Positions 32,632 through 40,328 of a stretch of 40,328 nucleotides of DNA are shown here, piece by piece. Position 1 is the stretch's first letter, and every line of letters begins with the position of its first letter. Origin of the DNA: Bacteroidales bacterium (GTDB lineage Bacteria; Bacteroidota; Bacteroidia; Bacteroidales; VadinHA17); NCBI GenBank assembly GCA_019429325.1, contig JAHYJA010000008.1, positions 1 to 40,328 of the forward strand, read 5' to 3'. The notes under the pieces are model-generated. The model was not told where the DNA came from. It ran no database searches and saw nothing but the letters and a program-made list of their open reading frames with translations. A program made the translations under genes and the position numbers.

Positions 32632-33756
32632 ATGGACGCTGAAATAACGGTTATCGGGGCAGGTGTGGTGGGACTGGCTATTGCAGAAAAGTTATCGGGC
32701 AGGTTCAATAATCTGTTTCTGATCGAGAAGCACACCACCTTCGGGCAGGAGACAAGCAGCCGGAACAGTGAGGTGATCCATGCAGGTATCTATTATCCGG
32801 AAGGAACTCTGAAAGCCAGGCTCTGTGTGGAAGGAAAAGAGCTTCTGTACGATTACTGCCGGAAGTATGGTATTCCGTTCAGGCGCTGTGGGAAGCTGAT
32901 TGTCGCTACAACCGGCGAAGAGATCTCCGTTATCGATGGCATCCGGGATACAGCCATTAAGAACGGAGTGGTTGATCTCGTTGAGCTGGACAGGAGGAAG
33001 ATCGCTGAACTTGAGCCGTCGGTATTCGCACTGAAGGCCCTTTACTCTCCGTCAACCGGTGTTATTGATACTCATTCCCTGATGAAGCGTTACGAGATCA
33101 ATACGATGAACAACGGTGGTCAGATCGTTTACGGTTGTGAGGTTACCGGGATAAGGAAGATAAGGGATGGTTATGAGATAAAGTTACTGGATGCCGATAA
33201 AAACGATTACATTTTTACAACAAGCATAATTATCAATTCAGCCGGGCTGACGTCGGACACGGTTTCACGGATGGCCGGGATGGATGATGAAAGCCTCAGG
33301 ATACTCTTCTGCAAGGGAGAATATTTCCGGCTTAACCCGCCGAAAAACAAACTGGTAAACAGGCTGATCTACCCTGTGCCGTTGCATAACCTTGTGGGTA
33401 TAGGGATCCATGTTACCATTGATACCGGAGGGGGAGTAAAACTAGGGCCAGATGTAACTTATCTTGATTCAAACGTTTACGATTACAAAGTAGATCCTGC
33501 GAAACAGGAAGCATTCTTCCATTCCGCCAGGAAGTTCCTTCCATTCCTGGAATTTGATGATCTCTCACCTGATATGGCAGGTATACGGCCAAAAATTCAG
33601 AAACCAGGGGAGCCGGTAAGGGATTTTTATATAAGGGAAGAGAGCAGGAGAGGATTTCCGGGATTCATCAACCTCATCGGTATAGAATCACCGGGTCTGA
33701 CTTCATCCCTTGCGATTGCAGGGCATGTCTGTGATATCGTTTCGGAAATCATTTAG
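32632..33756 (+). CDS. FAD-dependent oxidoreductase, L-2-hydroxyglutarate oxidase/dehydrogenase-like
   Basis: This 374-residue DAO-family flavoprotein has an N-terminal Rossmann motif (ITVIGAGVVGLAIAEKL, GAGVVG at 9-14). The 'HTTFGQETSSRNSEVIHAGIYYP' stretch, followed by 'GTLKARLCVEGKELLYDYC', is characteristic of L-2-hydroxyglutarate dehydrogenase/oxidase (LhgO/L2HGDH), which returns L-2-hydroxyglutarate to 2-oxoglutarate. Later motifs are 'YPVPLHNLVGIGIHVTIDTGGGVKLGPDV' and the C-terminal 'NLIGIESPGLTSSLAIAGHVCDIV', the flavin-binding end of the family. It is monocistronic with its own promoter. Other DAO substrates, such as glycerol-3-phosphate-like compounds, are possible but less likely given the motifs. 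Confidence 0.85.
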   Translation: MDAEITVIGAGVVGLAIAEKLSGRFNNLFLIEKHTTFGQETSSRNSEVIHAGIYYPEGTLKARLCVEGKELLYDYCRKYGIPFRRCGKLIVATTGEEISVIDGIRDTAIKNGVVDLVELDRRKIAELEPSVFALKALYSPSTGVIDTHSLMKRYEINTMNNGGQIVYGCEVTGIRKIRDGYEIKLLDADKNDYIFTTSIIINSAGLTSDTVSRMAGMDDESLRILFCKGEYFRLNPPKNKLVNRLIYPVPLHNLVGIGIHVTIDTGGGVKLGPDVTYLDSNVYDYKVDPAKQEAFFHSARKFLPFLEFDDLSPDMAGIRPKIQKPGEPVRDFYIREESRRGFPGFINLIGIESPGLTSSLAIAGHVCDIVSEII

Positions 33757-33856
33757 GTCCGGCAATGCAGGATCAGGATCATCAGTCGTAATCTTCATTG
33801 ATGAATGTCTGCAGTGTTAATTTTTCTTAATAGCATAAAAAATAAAAGCAGCGCTA

Positions 33857-33888
33857 TTTGTTATTCCCGTACAACTGCCCTAATTTAG
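33857..33888 (+). promoter_or_regulatory. Candidate promoter of the exported methyltransferase gene
   Basis: TTTG (33857-33860), 20 bp, then TAATTTAG (33881-33888), one mismatch in the -7 box. It lies 16 bp before the ATG at 33905, so the 5' leader would be very short. Confidence 0.3.
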
Positions 33889-33904
33889 CCCGAAATTCAA
33901 AAAA

Positions 33905-34732
33905 ATGAAATCATCGTATTTAATGAGACTATCAGCAGCAACACTGTTATTAGCTTTTCTGACACTCAGTGCATATTCACAGGTAACAAACACAAACAAG
34001 GGTTTTGTCCCTGAAGTCGGACAGGCGGGCAAGGATGTAGTATGGGTGCCAACGCCTCAGGAGCTGGTTGATAAGATGTTAAGCATAGCGGAAGTTACAT
34101 CGAAGGATTTTGTCATTGATCTCGGATCGGGAGACGGGCGGACCGTGATAACAGCTGCAAAACTTGGGGCAAGGGCGCGGGGGGTTGAGTATAATCCCGA
34201 AATGGTTACCCTGTCAAAGAAGAATGCAGAGGAAGCCAGGGTAACCAGCCGGACTGAATTTATTGAGGCGGACCTTTACGAGGTCGATCTTTCGGAGGCC
34301 ACAGTAATCACCATGTTCCTGCTTCCCGAGATCAACCTGAAGCTGAGGCCGCGTCTTCTTGAGCTTAAGCCCGGAACGAGGGTTGTGTCCAATACTTTTA
34401 CTATGGGCGACTGGGAACCCGATTACGAGGTTACTACCGATGACAACTGGAACAGCTGGAACAATGCCCTTTTATGGATCGTACCCGCCAAGGCTCAGGG
34501 CAAGTGGAAACTTGGTCAGGGTGATCTGGTACTGATACAGGAATACCAGTTCCTTCAGGGAGAACTCAATGCGAATGGTAAGGTCTCAAAGGTTAATGAC
34601 GGCAGGCTTCGCGGCGACAGGATAACCTTTACAATAGACGGCGCAGCTTATACCGGCCGTGTTTCCGGCAATAAAATGTCGGGAACAGTTTCATCGGGCG
34701 GGAACACCAGAGAATGGAGCGCCACCAGATAG
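33905..34732 (+). CDS. SAM-dependent methyltransferase domain protein with a signal peptide
   Basis: This is a 275-residue protein. Residues 1-25 are a signal peptide (LSAATLLLAFLTLSAYSQ). Residues about 45-165 hold a class I methyltransferase core: motif I 'FVIDLGSGDGRTVITAAKLG' (72-78 DLGSGDG), acidic residue in 'GVEYNPEM' (Glu95), 'EFIEADLYEVDL', and a late strand 'TVITMFLLPEINLKLRP'. The last 70 residues form a beta-rich tail ('GKWKLGQGDLVLIQEYQFLQGEL' to 'REWSATR'). An intact SAM-binding motif in an exported protein is odd, because SAM is cytoplasmic. Either the signal is a membrane anchor with the domain inside, or the domain works on another ligand. The neighbour uvrB is convergent on the other strand. 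Confidence 0.75.
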   Translation: MKSSYLMRLSAATLLLAFLTLSAYSQVTNTNKGFVPEVGQAGKDVVWVPTPQELVDKMLSIAEVTSKDFVIDLGSGDGRTVITAAKLGARARGVEYNPEMVTLSKKNAEEARVTSRTEFIEADLYEVDLSEATVITMFLLPEINLKLRPRLLELKPGTRVVSNTFTMGDWEPDYEVTTDDNWNSWNNALLWIVPAKAQGKWKLGQGDLVLIQEYQFLQGELNANGKVSKVNDGRLRGDRITFTIDGAAYTGRVSGNKMSGTVSSGGNTREWSATR

Positions 34733-34744
34733 GCAGAAATTCCT

Positions 34745-36775
34745 TCAGTTACCCTGGTTATGGGATTTGCTTCCCATCAGTTTCTGCAGATCGGAAATTT
34801 CGTCACGGAACCTTGCTGCCTCTATAAAGTTCAGCTCTGAAGCGGCTTTTTCCATGTTTCTTCTGCTTTTCTCTATTGCTTTTTCCAGAGCTTCCCTGTT
34901 CATATATTTTATCACCGGATCAGCAGCAATATCTGTCTTCTCGGGCCCGGTATAAGCTTTTACAGCAACACCCTTTGTACTCAGGCCTCTCAGGATCGAT
35001 CCCGTTTTTTTGAAAATCTGCGCGGGGGTTATGCCCATTTTCTCATTATACTTCAGCTGTTTGTCCCTTCTCCTGTTAGTTTCGTTAATAGTCTCCTGCA
35101 TACTATTGGTAATAGTTTCGGCATACATTATTACCTTGCCGTTAAGATTGCGTGACGCCCTTCCGGCTGTCTGGGTCAGCGACCGGGCAGAACGGAGGAA
35201 TCCCTCCTTGTCGGCATCGAGAATCGCTACCAGCGACACTTCCGGGAGGTCAAGCCCTTCTCTTAGCAGGTTTACCCCAACGAGAACATCAAATTCGCCT
35301 GTCCGCAATCCTTCCATAATATCTATCCTTTCGAGTGTATCTATATCCGAATGAATATAGCGGCACCTGATATCATATTTGAGAAGATAAGCTGATAATT
35401 CCTCCGCCATCCTTTTAGTGATGGTAGTCACAAGGGTCCTCTCCCCCGCCTTTGTCCTTCCGCGGATCTCTGCCATAAGATCATCGATCTGGTTCAGCCC
35501 CGGCCTGACCTCAACCGGAGGATCCAGGAGGCCGGTTGGCCTTATCACCTGATCGACAAAGACTCCTTCGCTTTTCTCAAGCTCATAGTCGGCCGGTGTG
35601 GCGCTGACAAAAATTGTCTGGCCTGTAAGAGCCTCGAACTCCTCCATCCTCATCGGCCTGTTATCGAGGGCAGCAGGCAATCTGAATCCAAACTCGACAA
35701 GGGTCTGCTTCCTGGAACGATCCCCGCCGAACATAGCCCTGATCTGGGGTATGCTTGCATGGCTCTCGTCAATGACAGTTATAAAATTATCAGGGAAGTA
35801 GTCAAGCAGGCAGAAGGGCCTTGTCCCGGACAGTCGTCCGTCAAAATAGCGGGAATAATTCTCAATGCCGCTGCAGTAGCCAAGCTCTTTTATCATTTCA
35901 AGGTCATAGGAAACCCTCTGTTCCAGCCTCCTGGCCTCCTCCTTCTTTCCGATATCATTAAAATAGCTTACCTGCCTTGCAAGATCTGTCTGGATCTGAC
36001 TTATAGCCTCATTTATTCTTTCGCGGGTAGTAACGAAGATATTGGCCGGATAAACAACATACTCGTCCAGAATCTCAAGCCTCTGACCACCAACCGGATC
36101 GAAGGTATAGATCTCTTCGATCCGGTCACCGAAGAATATCACCCTCACTGCTATATCATCGTAGGCAGGGAAAATATCAACCGTGTCGCCTCTTACCCTG
36201 AAGGTTCCATGTTTGAACTCCAGTTCGTTTCTCGAATAGAGGCTCTCGACCAGCCTCCTCAGAAAGAGATTCCTCCCTATGGTCTGTTCTCTTTTAACAT
36301 GCACGGTATTTGAGTGAAAATCATCGGGATTGCCTATGCCATAAATGCATGAGACCGATGAGACAACTATCACGTCCCTGCGTCCGGACAGCAGTGAAGA
36401 TGTTGCGCTAAGCCGGAGTTTCTCTATCTCTTCGTTGATTGAAAGGTCCTTCTCTATATATGTGTCAGTTACAGGAAGATATGCCTCAGGCTGGTAGTAA
36501 TCATAGTAAGAAACAAAATATTCAACCCTGTTATCAGGGAAAAACTGTCTGAACTCTCCGTAAAGCTGTGCGGCAAGGGTTTTGTTATGGCTCAGGACGA
36601 GGACCGGGCGCTGGATCTTTTCTATCACATTGGCAATAGTGAAGGTTTTTCCCGAACCTGTAACTCCGAGAAGAGTCTGGTAAGGGACTCCCTTTTCAAG
36701 TCCCTCCACAAGCTGTCTTATAGCTTCGGGCTGGTCGCCTGTCGGCTGAAAATCTGAAACGAGCCTGAATTCCAT
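34745..36775 (-). CDS. uvrB: Excinuclease ABC subunit B (UvrB)
   Basis: This is a 676-residue UvrB, the damage-verifying helicase of nucleotide excision repair, which acts with UvrA and UvrC. Motifs visible in order are 'LVSDFQPTGDQPEAI' at the N-terminus, Walker A 'GVTGSGKT' (37-44), the beta-hairpin 'SYYDYYQPEAYLP', Walker B-like 'VIDESHASIPQIRAMFGGDR', and helicase motifs 'VSATPADYELE' and 'LLREGLDLPEVSLVAILDAD'. Motif VI 'QTAGRASRN' and the C-terminal UVR domain 'ASELNFIEAARFRDEISDLQ' complete it. ATG 36775 matches the family start; the in-frame TTG at 36787 would add four residues. The gene is complete and of normal length. Confidence 0.98.
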   Translation of the reverse strand: MEFRLVSDFQPTGDQPEAIRQLVEGLEKGVPYQTLLGVTGSGKTFTIANVIEKIQRPVLVLSHNKTLAAQLYGEFRQFFPDNRVEYFVSYYDYYQPEAYLPVTDTYIEKDLSINEEIEKLRLSATSSLLSGRRDVIVVSSVSCIYGIGNPDDFHSNTVHVKREQTIGRNLFLRRLVESLYSRNELEFKHGTFRVRGDTVDIFPAYDDIAVRVIFFGDRIEEIYTFDPVGGQRLEILDEYVVYPANIFVTTRERINEAISQIQTDLARQVSYFNDIGKKEEARRLEQRVSYDLEMIKELGYCSGIENYSRYFDGRLSGTRPFCLLDYFPDNFITVIDESHASIPQIRAMFGGDRSRKQTLVEFGFRLPAALDNRPMRMEEFEALTGQTIFVSATPADYELEKSEGVFVDQVIRPTGLLDPPVEVRPGLNQIDDLMAEIRGRTKAGERTLVTTITKRMAEELSAYLLKYDIRCRYIHSDIDTLERIDIMEGLRTGEFDVLVGVNLLREGLDLPEVSLVAILDADKEGFLRSARSLTQTAGRASRNLNGKVIMYAETITNSMQETINETNRRRDKQLKYNEKMGITPAQIFKKTGSILRGLSTKGVAVKAYTGPEKTDIAADPVIKYMNREALEKAIEKSRRNMEKAASELNFIEAARFRDEISDLQKLMGSKSHNQGN

Positions 36776-36823
36776 CACTGGAAGCAATTATTCATTTTTC
36801 CACATCACCGTCCTGATAAAAGT

Positions 36824-36847
36824 AAGGGCGTTGCACGCAACGCCCTT
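36824..36847 (-). terminator. Rho-independent terminator after the sigma factor gene
   Basis: AAGGGCGTTG and CAACGCCCTT form a perfect 10-bp stem with a 4-base loop. On the - strand it is followed by ACTTTTATC, a short T-rich run. It lies 24 bp after the sigma gene stop and separates it from uvrB. Confidence 0.8.
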
Positions 36848-36870
36848 TCATTCCGGATAACCCGGTATAA

Positions 36871-37731
36871 CTAACCTAAATAACCCTTCAGTAATCTGCT
36901 GCGCGAGGTATGCCTCAGCCTGCGTATTGCTTTTTCCTTTATCTGGCGGACCCTTTCCCGGGTAAGGCCAAACTTCTCTCCTATCTCTTCAAGGGTCATT
37001 TCCTGACATCCGATGCCAAAGAAAAACCTTATTATATCTCTCTCCCTCTCGGTAAGGGTTGCAAGTGCCCTGTATATCTCGCGTGAAAGCGATTCATCCA
37101 TGAGCAGTTTATCAGCAACCGGAGAATCGAGATTAGTAAGCACATCGAGCAGGCTGTTATCTTCTCCCTCAATAAAAGGGGCATCGACGGATACATGACG
37201 GCCCGACACCTTAAGTGTGTCAGTTACTTTCTCCTTCGGCAGTTCCAGCACATCGGCCAGCTCTTCCGGAGAAGGAGTACGTTCATTTTCCTGTTCGAAC
37301 TTTGAAAAGGCTTTATTGATCTTGTTAAGTGAACCAACCTGGTTCAGAGGCAGTCTGACTATTCTTGACTGTTCTGCCAAAGCCTGAAGGATCGACTGCC
37401 TGATCCACCACACAGCATAGGAAATGAATTTGAATCCCCTTGTCTCATCAAATTTCTCGGCAGCCTTGATAAGGCCGAGGTTACCTTCATTAATAAGGTC
37501 AGGGAGACTGAGTCCCTGATTCTGATACTGTTTGGCGACTGATACGACGAAACGGAGGTTTGCTTTTGTAAGTTTCTCAAGTGCAGCTCTGTCTCCCTTT
37601 TTAATCCTCTGGGCCAGTTCCACTTCCTCTTCCACCGATATCAACTCTTCCTTACCAATCTCCTGCAGATATTTATCAAGCGATGCACTTTCTCTGTTTG
37701 TTATGGATTTGGTAATCTTTAGCTGTCTCAT
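36871..37731 (-). CDS. rpoD: Primary RNA polymerase sigma factor RpoD (sigma-70)
   Basis: This 286-residue factor is the short Bacteroidota type lacking region 1.1. Region 1.2 is '[17 protein letters not shown]'. Region 2 includes '[20 protein letters not shown]', '[18 protein letters not shown]' and '[19 protein letters not shown]'. Region 3 starts at '[11 protein letters not shown]'. Region 4 has '[15 protein letters not shown]', '[20 protein letters not shown]' and '[20 protein letters not shown]'. It would recognise the TTTG/TAnnTTTG promoters found across this window. A GGAGG ribosome site sits 4 bp before ATG 37731, a strong one for this phylum. It is transcribed alone from the promoter at 37754-37784. 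Confidence 0.96.
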   Translation of the reverse strand: MRQLKITKSITNRESASLDKYLQEIGKEELISVEEEVELAQRIKKGDRAALEKLTKANLRFVVSVAKQYQNQGLSLPDLINEGNLGLIKAAEKFDETRGFKFISYAVWWIRQSILQALAEQSRIVRLPLNQVGSLNKINKAFSKFEQENERTPSPEELADVLELPKEKVTDTLKVSGRHVSVDAPFIEGEDNSLLDVLTNLDSPVADKLLMDESLSREIYRALATLTERERDIIRFFFGIGCQEMTLEEIGEKFGLTRERVRQIKEKAIRRLRHTSRSRLLKGYLG

Positions 37732-37753
37732 TATGCCTCCGGAAAAATTTTCG

Positions 37754-37784
37754 CAAAGATATTGCTTTTATGTATAATAACAAA
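37754..37784 (-). promoter_or_regulatory. Promoter of rpoD
   Basis: On the - strand, TTTG (37781-37784), exactly 19 bp, and TATCTTTG (37754-37761) form a full match to the Bacteroidota housekeeping consensus, 22 bp before the ATG. This implies autoregulated transcription by the primary sigma factor. It is the best promoter in the window. Confidence 0.75.
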
Positions 37785-37863
37785 AATATTGGCCTATTGT
37801 TATCAACACAGGGGACGTTTTTATCATCCCCCTGGATAACAATTATTTACATCAGCTAAAGGA

Positions 37864-39321
37864 TCATCTTCTAAACTGAAAACTGAAGTATGTTCCGTTA
37901 GCCTGGATCCCTTCGATCGAATTAAGGCTCTTTTCGCCGGAAGTAGCTTCGCGGATTTCAGCAGCATTTTTGACTTTTTTGCCGTTTACCGTAAGGATGA
38001 TATAACCTCTGCTGATACCAAGGTCTTTGAATCTGCCATCGTTCACCTCGACCACTTTGACGCCATGATCAACCTTGTACTGGCGCATCTCCGACTGGCT
38101 TAGAGATTCAACCCTTGCTCCGAAAACCGTTCCTGTTCCGGTACCGGGCTTTACCACACCGGTGTTACCCGAAACATTTTTAAGAATAACCGGCACAGAG
38201 CTCTCCTTCCCGTTTCTTACATAAGTAACCGTCACTTTATCCCCGGGACGGAACTTGCTTATCTGGACCTGAAGTTCTGCCACTGAGCTGATTGCCACAT
38301 TATTGACCCTGGTAATAATATCATTTTCCCTGAGACCTGCTTCCTCAGCCGATCCTTTTTCTGTCAGACCGCTTATCCTGGCACCCCTGATTTCTGAAAG
38401 GTTCTGCTTTTTGGCATCCTCCGGAGTTACAGGCTGAATGACCACTCCCATTATTGCTCTCTGCACTTCTCCGAATTCCTTCAGGTCATCGACGACCTTT
38501 TTTACAATGGAAATGGGTACGGCAAATGAGTTTCCGGCATAGGCTCCGGTGGGAGTATATATTGCAGTGGTGATTCCCACCAGCAACCCTTTAGTGTTCA
38601 CCAATGCACCTCCGCTGTTGCCCATATTAAGGGCAGCATCAGTCTGTATGAATGACTCAACGCTGAAATCTCTCTCGATTATCCCGAGGCTCCTTCCCTT
38701 TGCACTCACAATCCCTGCAGTAACAGTCGATGTAAGGTTGAAGGGGTTCCCGACTGCCAGTACCCATTCTCCAAGTTTGAGCTCATCAGAATCACCATAT
38801 TTAATGAATGGCAAATCCTGAGCGCTTACTTTCAGCAGGGCGATATCTGTACTGGGGTCCCTTCCGACAACCTCCGCAGTGAACTCCCTGTTGTCATTAA
38901 GTTTGACATCCACATTGTCAGCGCCCTCAATCACATGATTGTTAGTAATGATATATCCGTCAGCGGTTATAATAACCCCTGAACCGAAGCCCTGTACTTC
39001 TCTCTGTTCTCTTTGCCTGCCATACCTTTCGCCATAGAAGAATTCCCAGAGCGGATTTCCGGCCTGTCCCCCCATCATTGTTTTGGTTCTGACATGTACG
39101 ACGGCATGAACTGTCTGCTCTGCAGCATATGTCAGATCGATCTGCCCTCCCTGCTGAACATAGGAGGTAAGCATAGCCCTTACATCCCGGCTTCTTATCT
39201 CAGAACTGTCATTAACCTGGATCACCGATGGTTTATCAATTATTTTGGTATATGCAAACAGAGCGATGGCTGCCCCAAGAAGAGCCATCCCCAAAGCACC
39301 TAATAAATTCTTCGTTTTCAT
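37864..39321 (-). CDS. degP: Periplasmic serine protease of the DegP/HtrA family
   Basis: This 485-residue protein starts at ATG 39321, just before a signal/anchor segment (GALGMALLGAAIALFAYTKI); an in-frame ATG at 39357 would add 12 residues. The trypsin-like domain carries the catalytic triad His129 (IITNNHVIEGA), Asp159 (DPSTDIALLKV) and Ser236 (MGNSGGALV). Two PDZ domains follow: about 275-370 ('AGLRENDIITRVNNVAI') and about 385-480 ('GISRGYIILTVNGKKV'). It degrades or refolds misfolded envelope proteins. DegQ and Do-like names are equally possible. It is divergent from dapF across a 173-bp gap. Confidence 0.95.
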   Translation of the reverse strand: MKTKNLLGALGMALLGAAIALFAYTKIIDKPSVIQVNDSSEIRSRDVRAMLTSYVQQGGQIDLTYAAEQTVHAVVHVRTKTMMGGQAGNPLWEFFYGERYGRQREQREVQGFGSGVIITADGYIITNNHVIEGADNVDVKLNDNREFTAEVVGRDPSTDIALLKVSAQDLPFIKYGDSDELKLGEWVLAVGNPFNLTSTVTAGIVSAKGRSLGIIERDFSVESFIQTDAALNMGNSGGALVNTKGLLVGITTAIYTPTGAYAGNSFAVPISIVKKVVDDLKEFGEVQRAIMGVVIQPVTPEDAKKQNLSEIRGARISGLTEKGSAEEAGLRENDIITRVNNVAISSVAELQVQISKFRPGDKVTVTYVRNGKESSVPVILKNVSGNTGVVKPGTGTGTVFGARVESLSQSEMRQYKVDHGVKVVEVNDGRFKDLGISRGYIILTVNGKKVKNAAEIREATSGEKSLNSIEGIQANGTYFSFQFRR

Positions 39322-39494
39322 AGTCGTATATTTAGTTAATATTATTTTGCTTTCCATTGTGCCCTATTCAAATATTATGCCTTGAAGAAAGATTTTTATC
39401 TTTACAACGTGGTTCATGGCATATTGTTTACAAAGTTCATGCTTTTTTAACCTGCAACCATTATTAAAGATACACATTTAACAACACTTTAACA

Positions 39495-40274
39495 TTGAAA
39501 ACAATAACATTTAACAAATACCAGGGAACCGGTAACGATTTCATTATTATAGACAACCGGAAGGCCGTTTTTAATCCCGGAGATTCCGTCCTTGTCAGCA
39601 GGCTGTGTGACCGGCGCCTTGGCATAGGCGCAGATGGCCTGATCCTGATAGAAGAGGCTGACGGCTTCGATTTCAGGATGACCTACTTTAACTCTGACGG
39701 ATTCGAAGGTTCCATGTGCGGCAATGGCGGCAGATGTGCCGCACATTTCGCATTCAGGGAGGGAATCGCGGGTAAAAAGCTCATCTTCACTGCTGTCGAT
39801 GGCAGCCATGAAGCTTCAGAAGAAGATGATAGCATAACCCTTCAGATGAATGATGTGAAAGATACGGGTCTGATAAACGGTAATTACTTCATAAATACAG
39901 GTTCACCTCATTATATAGTATTCAGTGAGAATGTTGCCGGCCTGGATGTCTATTCCGAGGGCAGAAGATTGCGCTGGTCAGAGAATCTTCCCCCGGGTGG
40001 TGCCAATATTAACTTCGTTGAGGTTAAAGATAACCACATATTTGTCAGGACCTTCGAGAGAGGTGTGGAGGATGAGACTCTCTCCTGCGGCACAGGCGTA
40101 ACCGCTTCTGCCATTGCTTCAGTCCTTGCAGGACATTTTGACAGTAATTCTGTTAATATTGTCACAAAGGGAGGAAACCTCAATGTTGAATTTATTATTG
40201 AGGATAAAGGAATTACAAATATCAGGCTCACCGGACCGGCAACTTTTGTTTTCAAAGGAGAAATCGAAATATGA
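39495..40274 (+). CDS. dapF: Diaminopimelate epimerase (DapF)
   Basis: This 259-residue enzyme interconverts LL- and meso-diaminopimelate for lysine and peptidoglycan synthesis. It shows the N-terminal 'FNKYQGTGNDFIIIDNR', the first catalytic cysteine Cys75 in 'GSMCGNGGRCAAHFA', and the second, Cys208, in 'DETLSCGTGVTASA'. The 'FINTGSPHYIVF' and 'GGANINFVEV' stretches also fit. The start is TTG at 39495: homology requires the frame to begin there, and the open frame has no ATG upstream. Length is slightly below the typical 270-280 residues but complete. The next gene downstream is mostly outside the window. Confidence 0.96.
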   Translation: MKTITFNKYQGTGNDFIIIDNRKAVFNPGDSVLVSRLCDRRLGIGADGLILIEEADGFDFRMTYFNSDGFEGSMCGNGGRCAAHFAFREGIAGKKLIFTAVDGSHEASEEDDSITLQMNDVKDTGLINGNYFINTGSPHYIVFSENVAGLDVYSEGRRLRWSENLPPGGANINFVEVKDNHIFVRTFERGVEDETLSCGTGVTASAIASVLAGHFDSNSVNIVTKGGNLNVEFIIEDKGITNIRLTGPATFVFKGEIEI

Positions 40275-40328
40275 TATAAGACAAAGAAAAAGGTGGGCAG
40301 GGAGAAGCTTTTCGGAATGACGCTGAAT

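Noticed and set aside
35759-36313. A 184-residue + strand frame inside uvrB
   Set aside because: It is fully contained in a highly conserved uvrB on the other strand and has no recognisable features.
37806-37835. Possible terminator after degP (CAGGGG ... CCCCTG)
   Set aside because: The loop is long, the stem is short and no T-tract follows on the - strand.
40317-40328. Possible start (ATG) of the gene after dapF
   Set aside because: Only four codons are inside the window, too little to support a call.

Overview
The window looks like chromosomal DNA from a member of the Bacteroidota, most likely an environmental Bacteroidales/Marinilabiliales-type organism. The signs are: lipoproteins ending in the Fibrobacter-succinogenes-major-paralogue (FISUMP) domain; a TlpA-like thioredoxin protein; TonB-plug and SusC-style remnants; a short 286-residue primary sigma factor; Bacteroidota -7 promoter boxes (TAnnTTTG) ahead of several genes; weak Shine-Dalgarno use; and a type VI secretion system (T6SS) of the Bacteroidota kind (subtype iii). 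I saw no tRNA, rRNA, CRISPR array or intact insertion sequence.

Region 1 (1-8617, + strand) opens with the last 76 codons of a caspase-like protein. Four paralogous lipoproteins follow (316-1578, 1701-3263, 5124-6737, 6854-8617), with a thioredoxin-fold protein inserted between the second and third. The lipoproteins share near-identical N-terminal repeats (a conserved CWST motif) but carry different C-terminal modules: LamG-like in the first, FISUMP in the other three. The fourth also has three 270-bp tandem FN3 units and a GC-rich tail. This is a modular, recombining surface-protein family.

Region 2 (8773-22903) is the T6SS. On the - strand, reading from its promoter near 23.0 kb, the order is tssH/clpV, tssB, tssC, hcp (tssD), vgrG (tssI), tssE, tssF, tssG, tssK, PAAR, then three tail genes: a peptidoglycan-binding protein fused to a clan-CD-protease-like domain, an 86-residue protein and a 256-residue protein. 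A + strand NlpC/CHAP-like amidase converges on the tail. Sheath, tube, spike, baseplate and recycling ATPase are all present. The membrane complex (TssJLM, or TssN-TssR in subtype iii) is not in the window. The tail genes are the best candidates for effectors, immunity proteins or adaptors.

Region 3 (22904-34732) is accessory and housekeeping material: a remnant of an enolase-superfamily gene, a ferredoxin, an outer-membrane beta-barrel candidate, a stand-alone carboxypeptidase-regulatory/TonB-plug protein, a GH2 glycosidase, a genomic scar (28.6-29.65 kb), a lipoprotein six-hairpin glycosidase with a small secreted partner, an L-2-hydroxyglutarate-oxidase-like flavoprotein, and a SAM methyltransferase with a signal peptide. 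The scar holds fragments of a LytS/LytTR-type two-component system and of two secreted-protein genes. It is bracketed by an imperfect 60-bp inverted pair, and each copy carries two half-sites spaced exactly 21 bp, as LytTR operators do.

Region 4 (34745-40274) is core: uvrB, the primary sigma factor (with a clear promoter and terminator), a DegP/HtrA protease, and divergent dapF.
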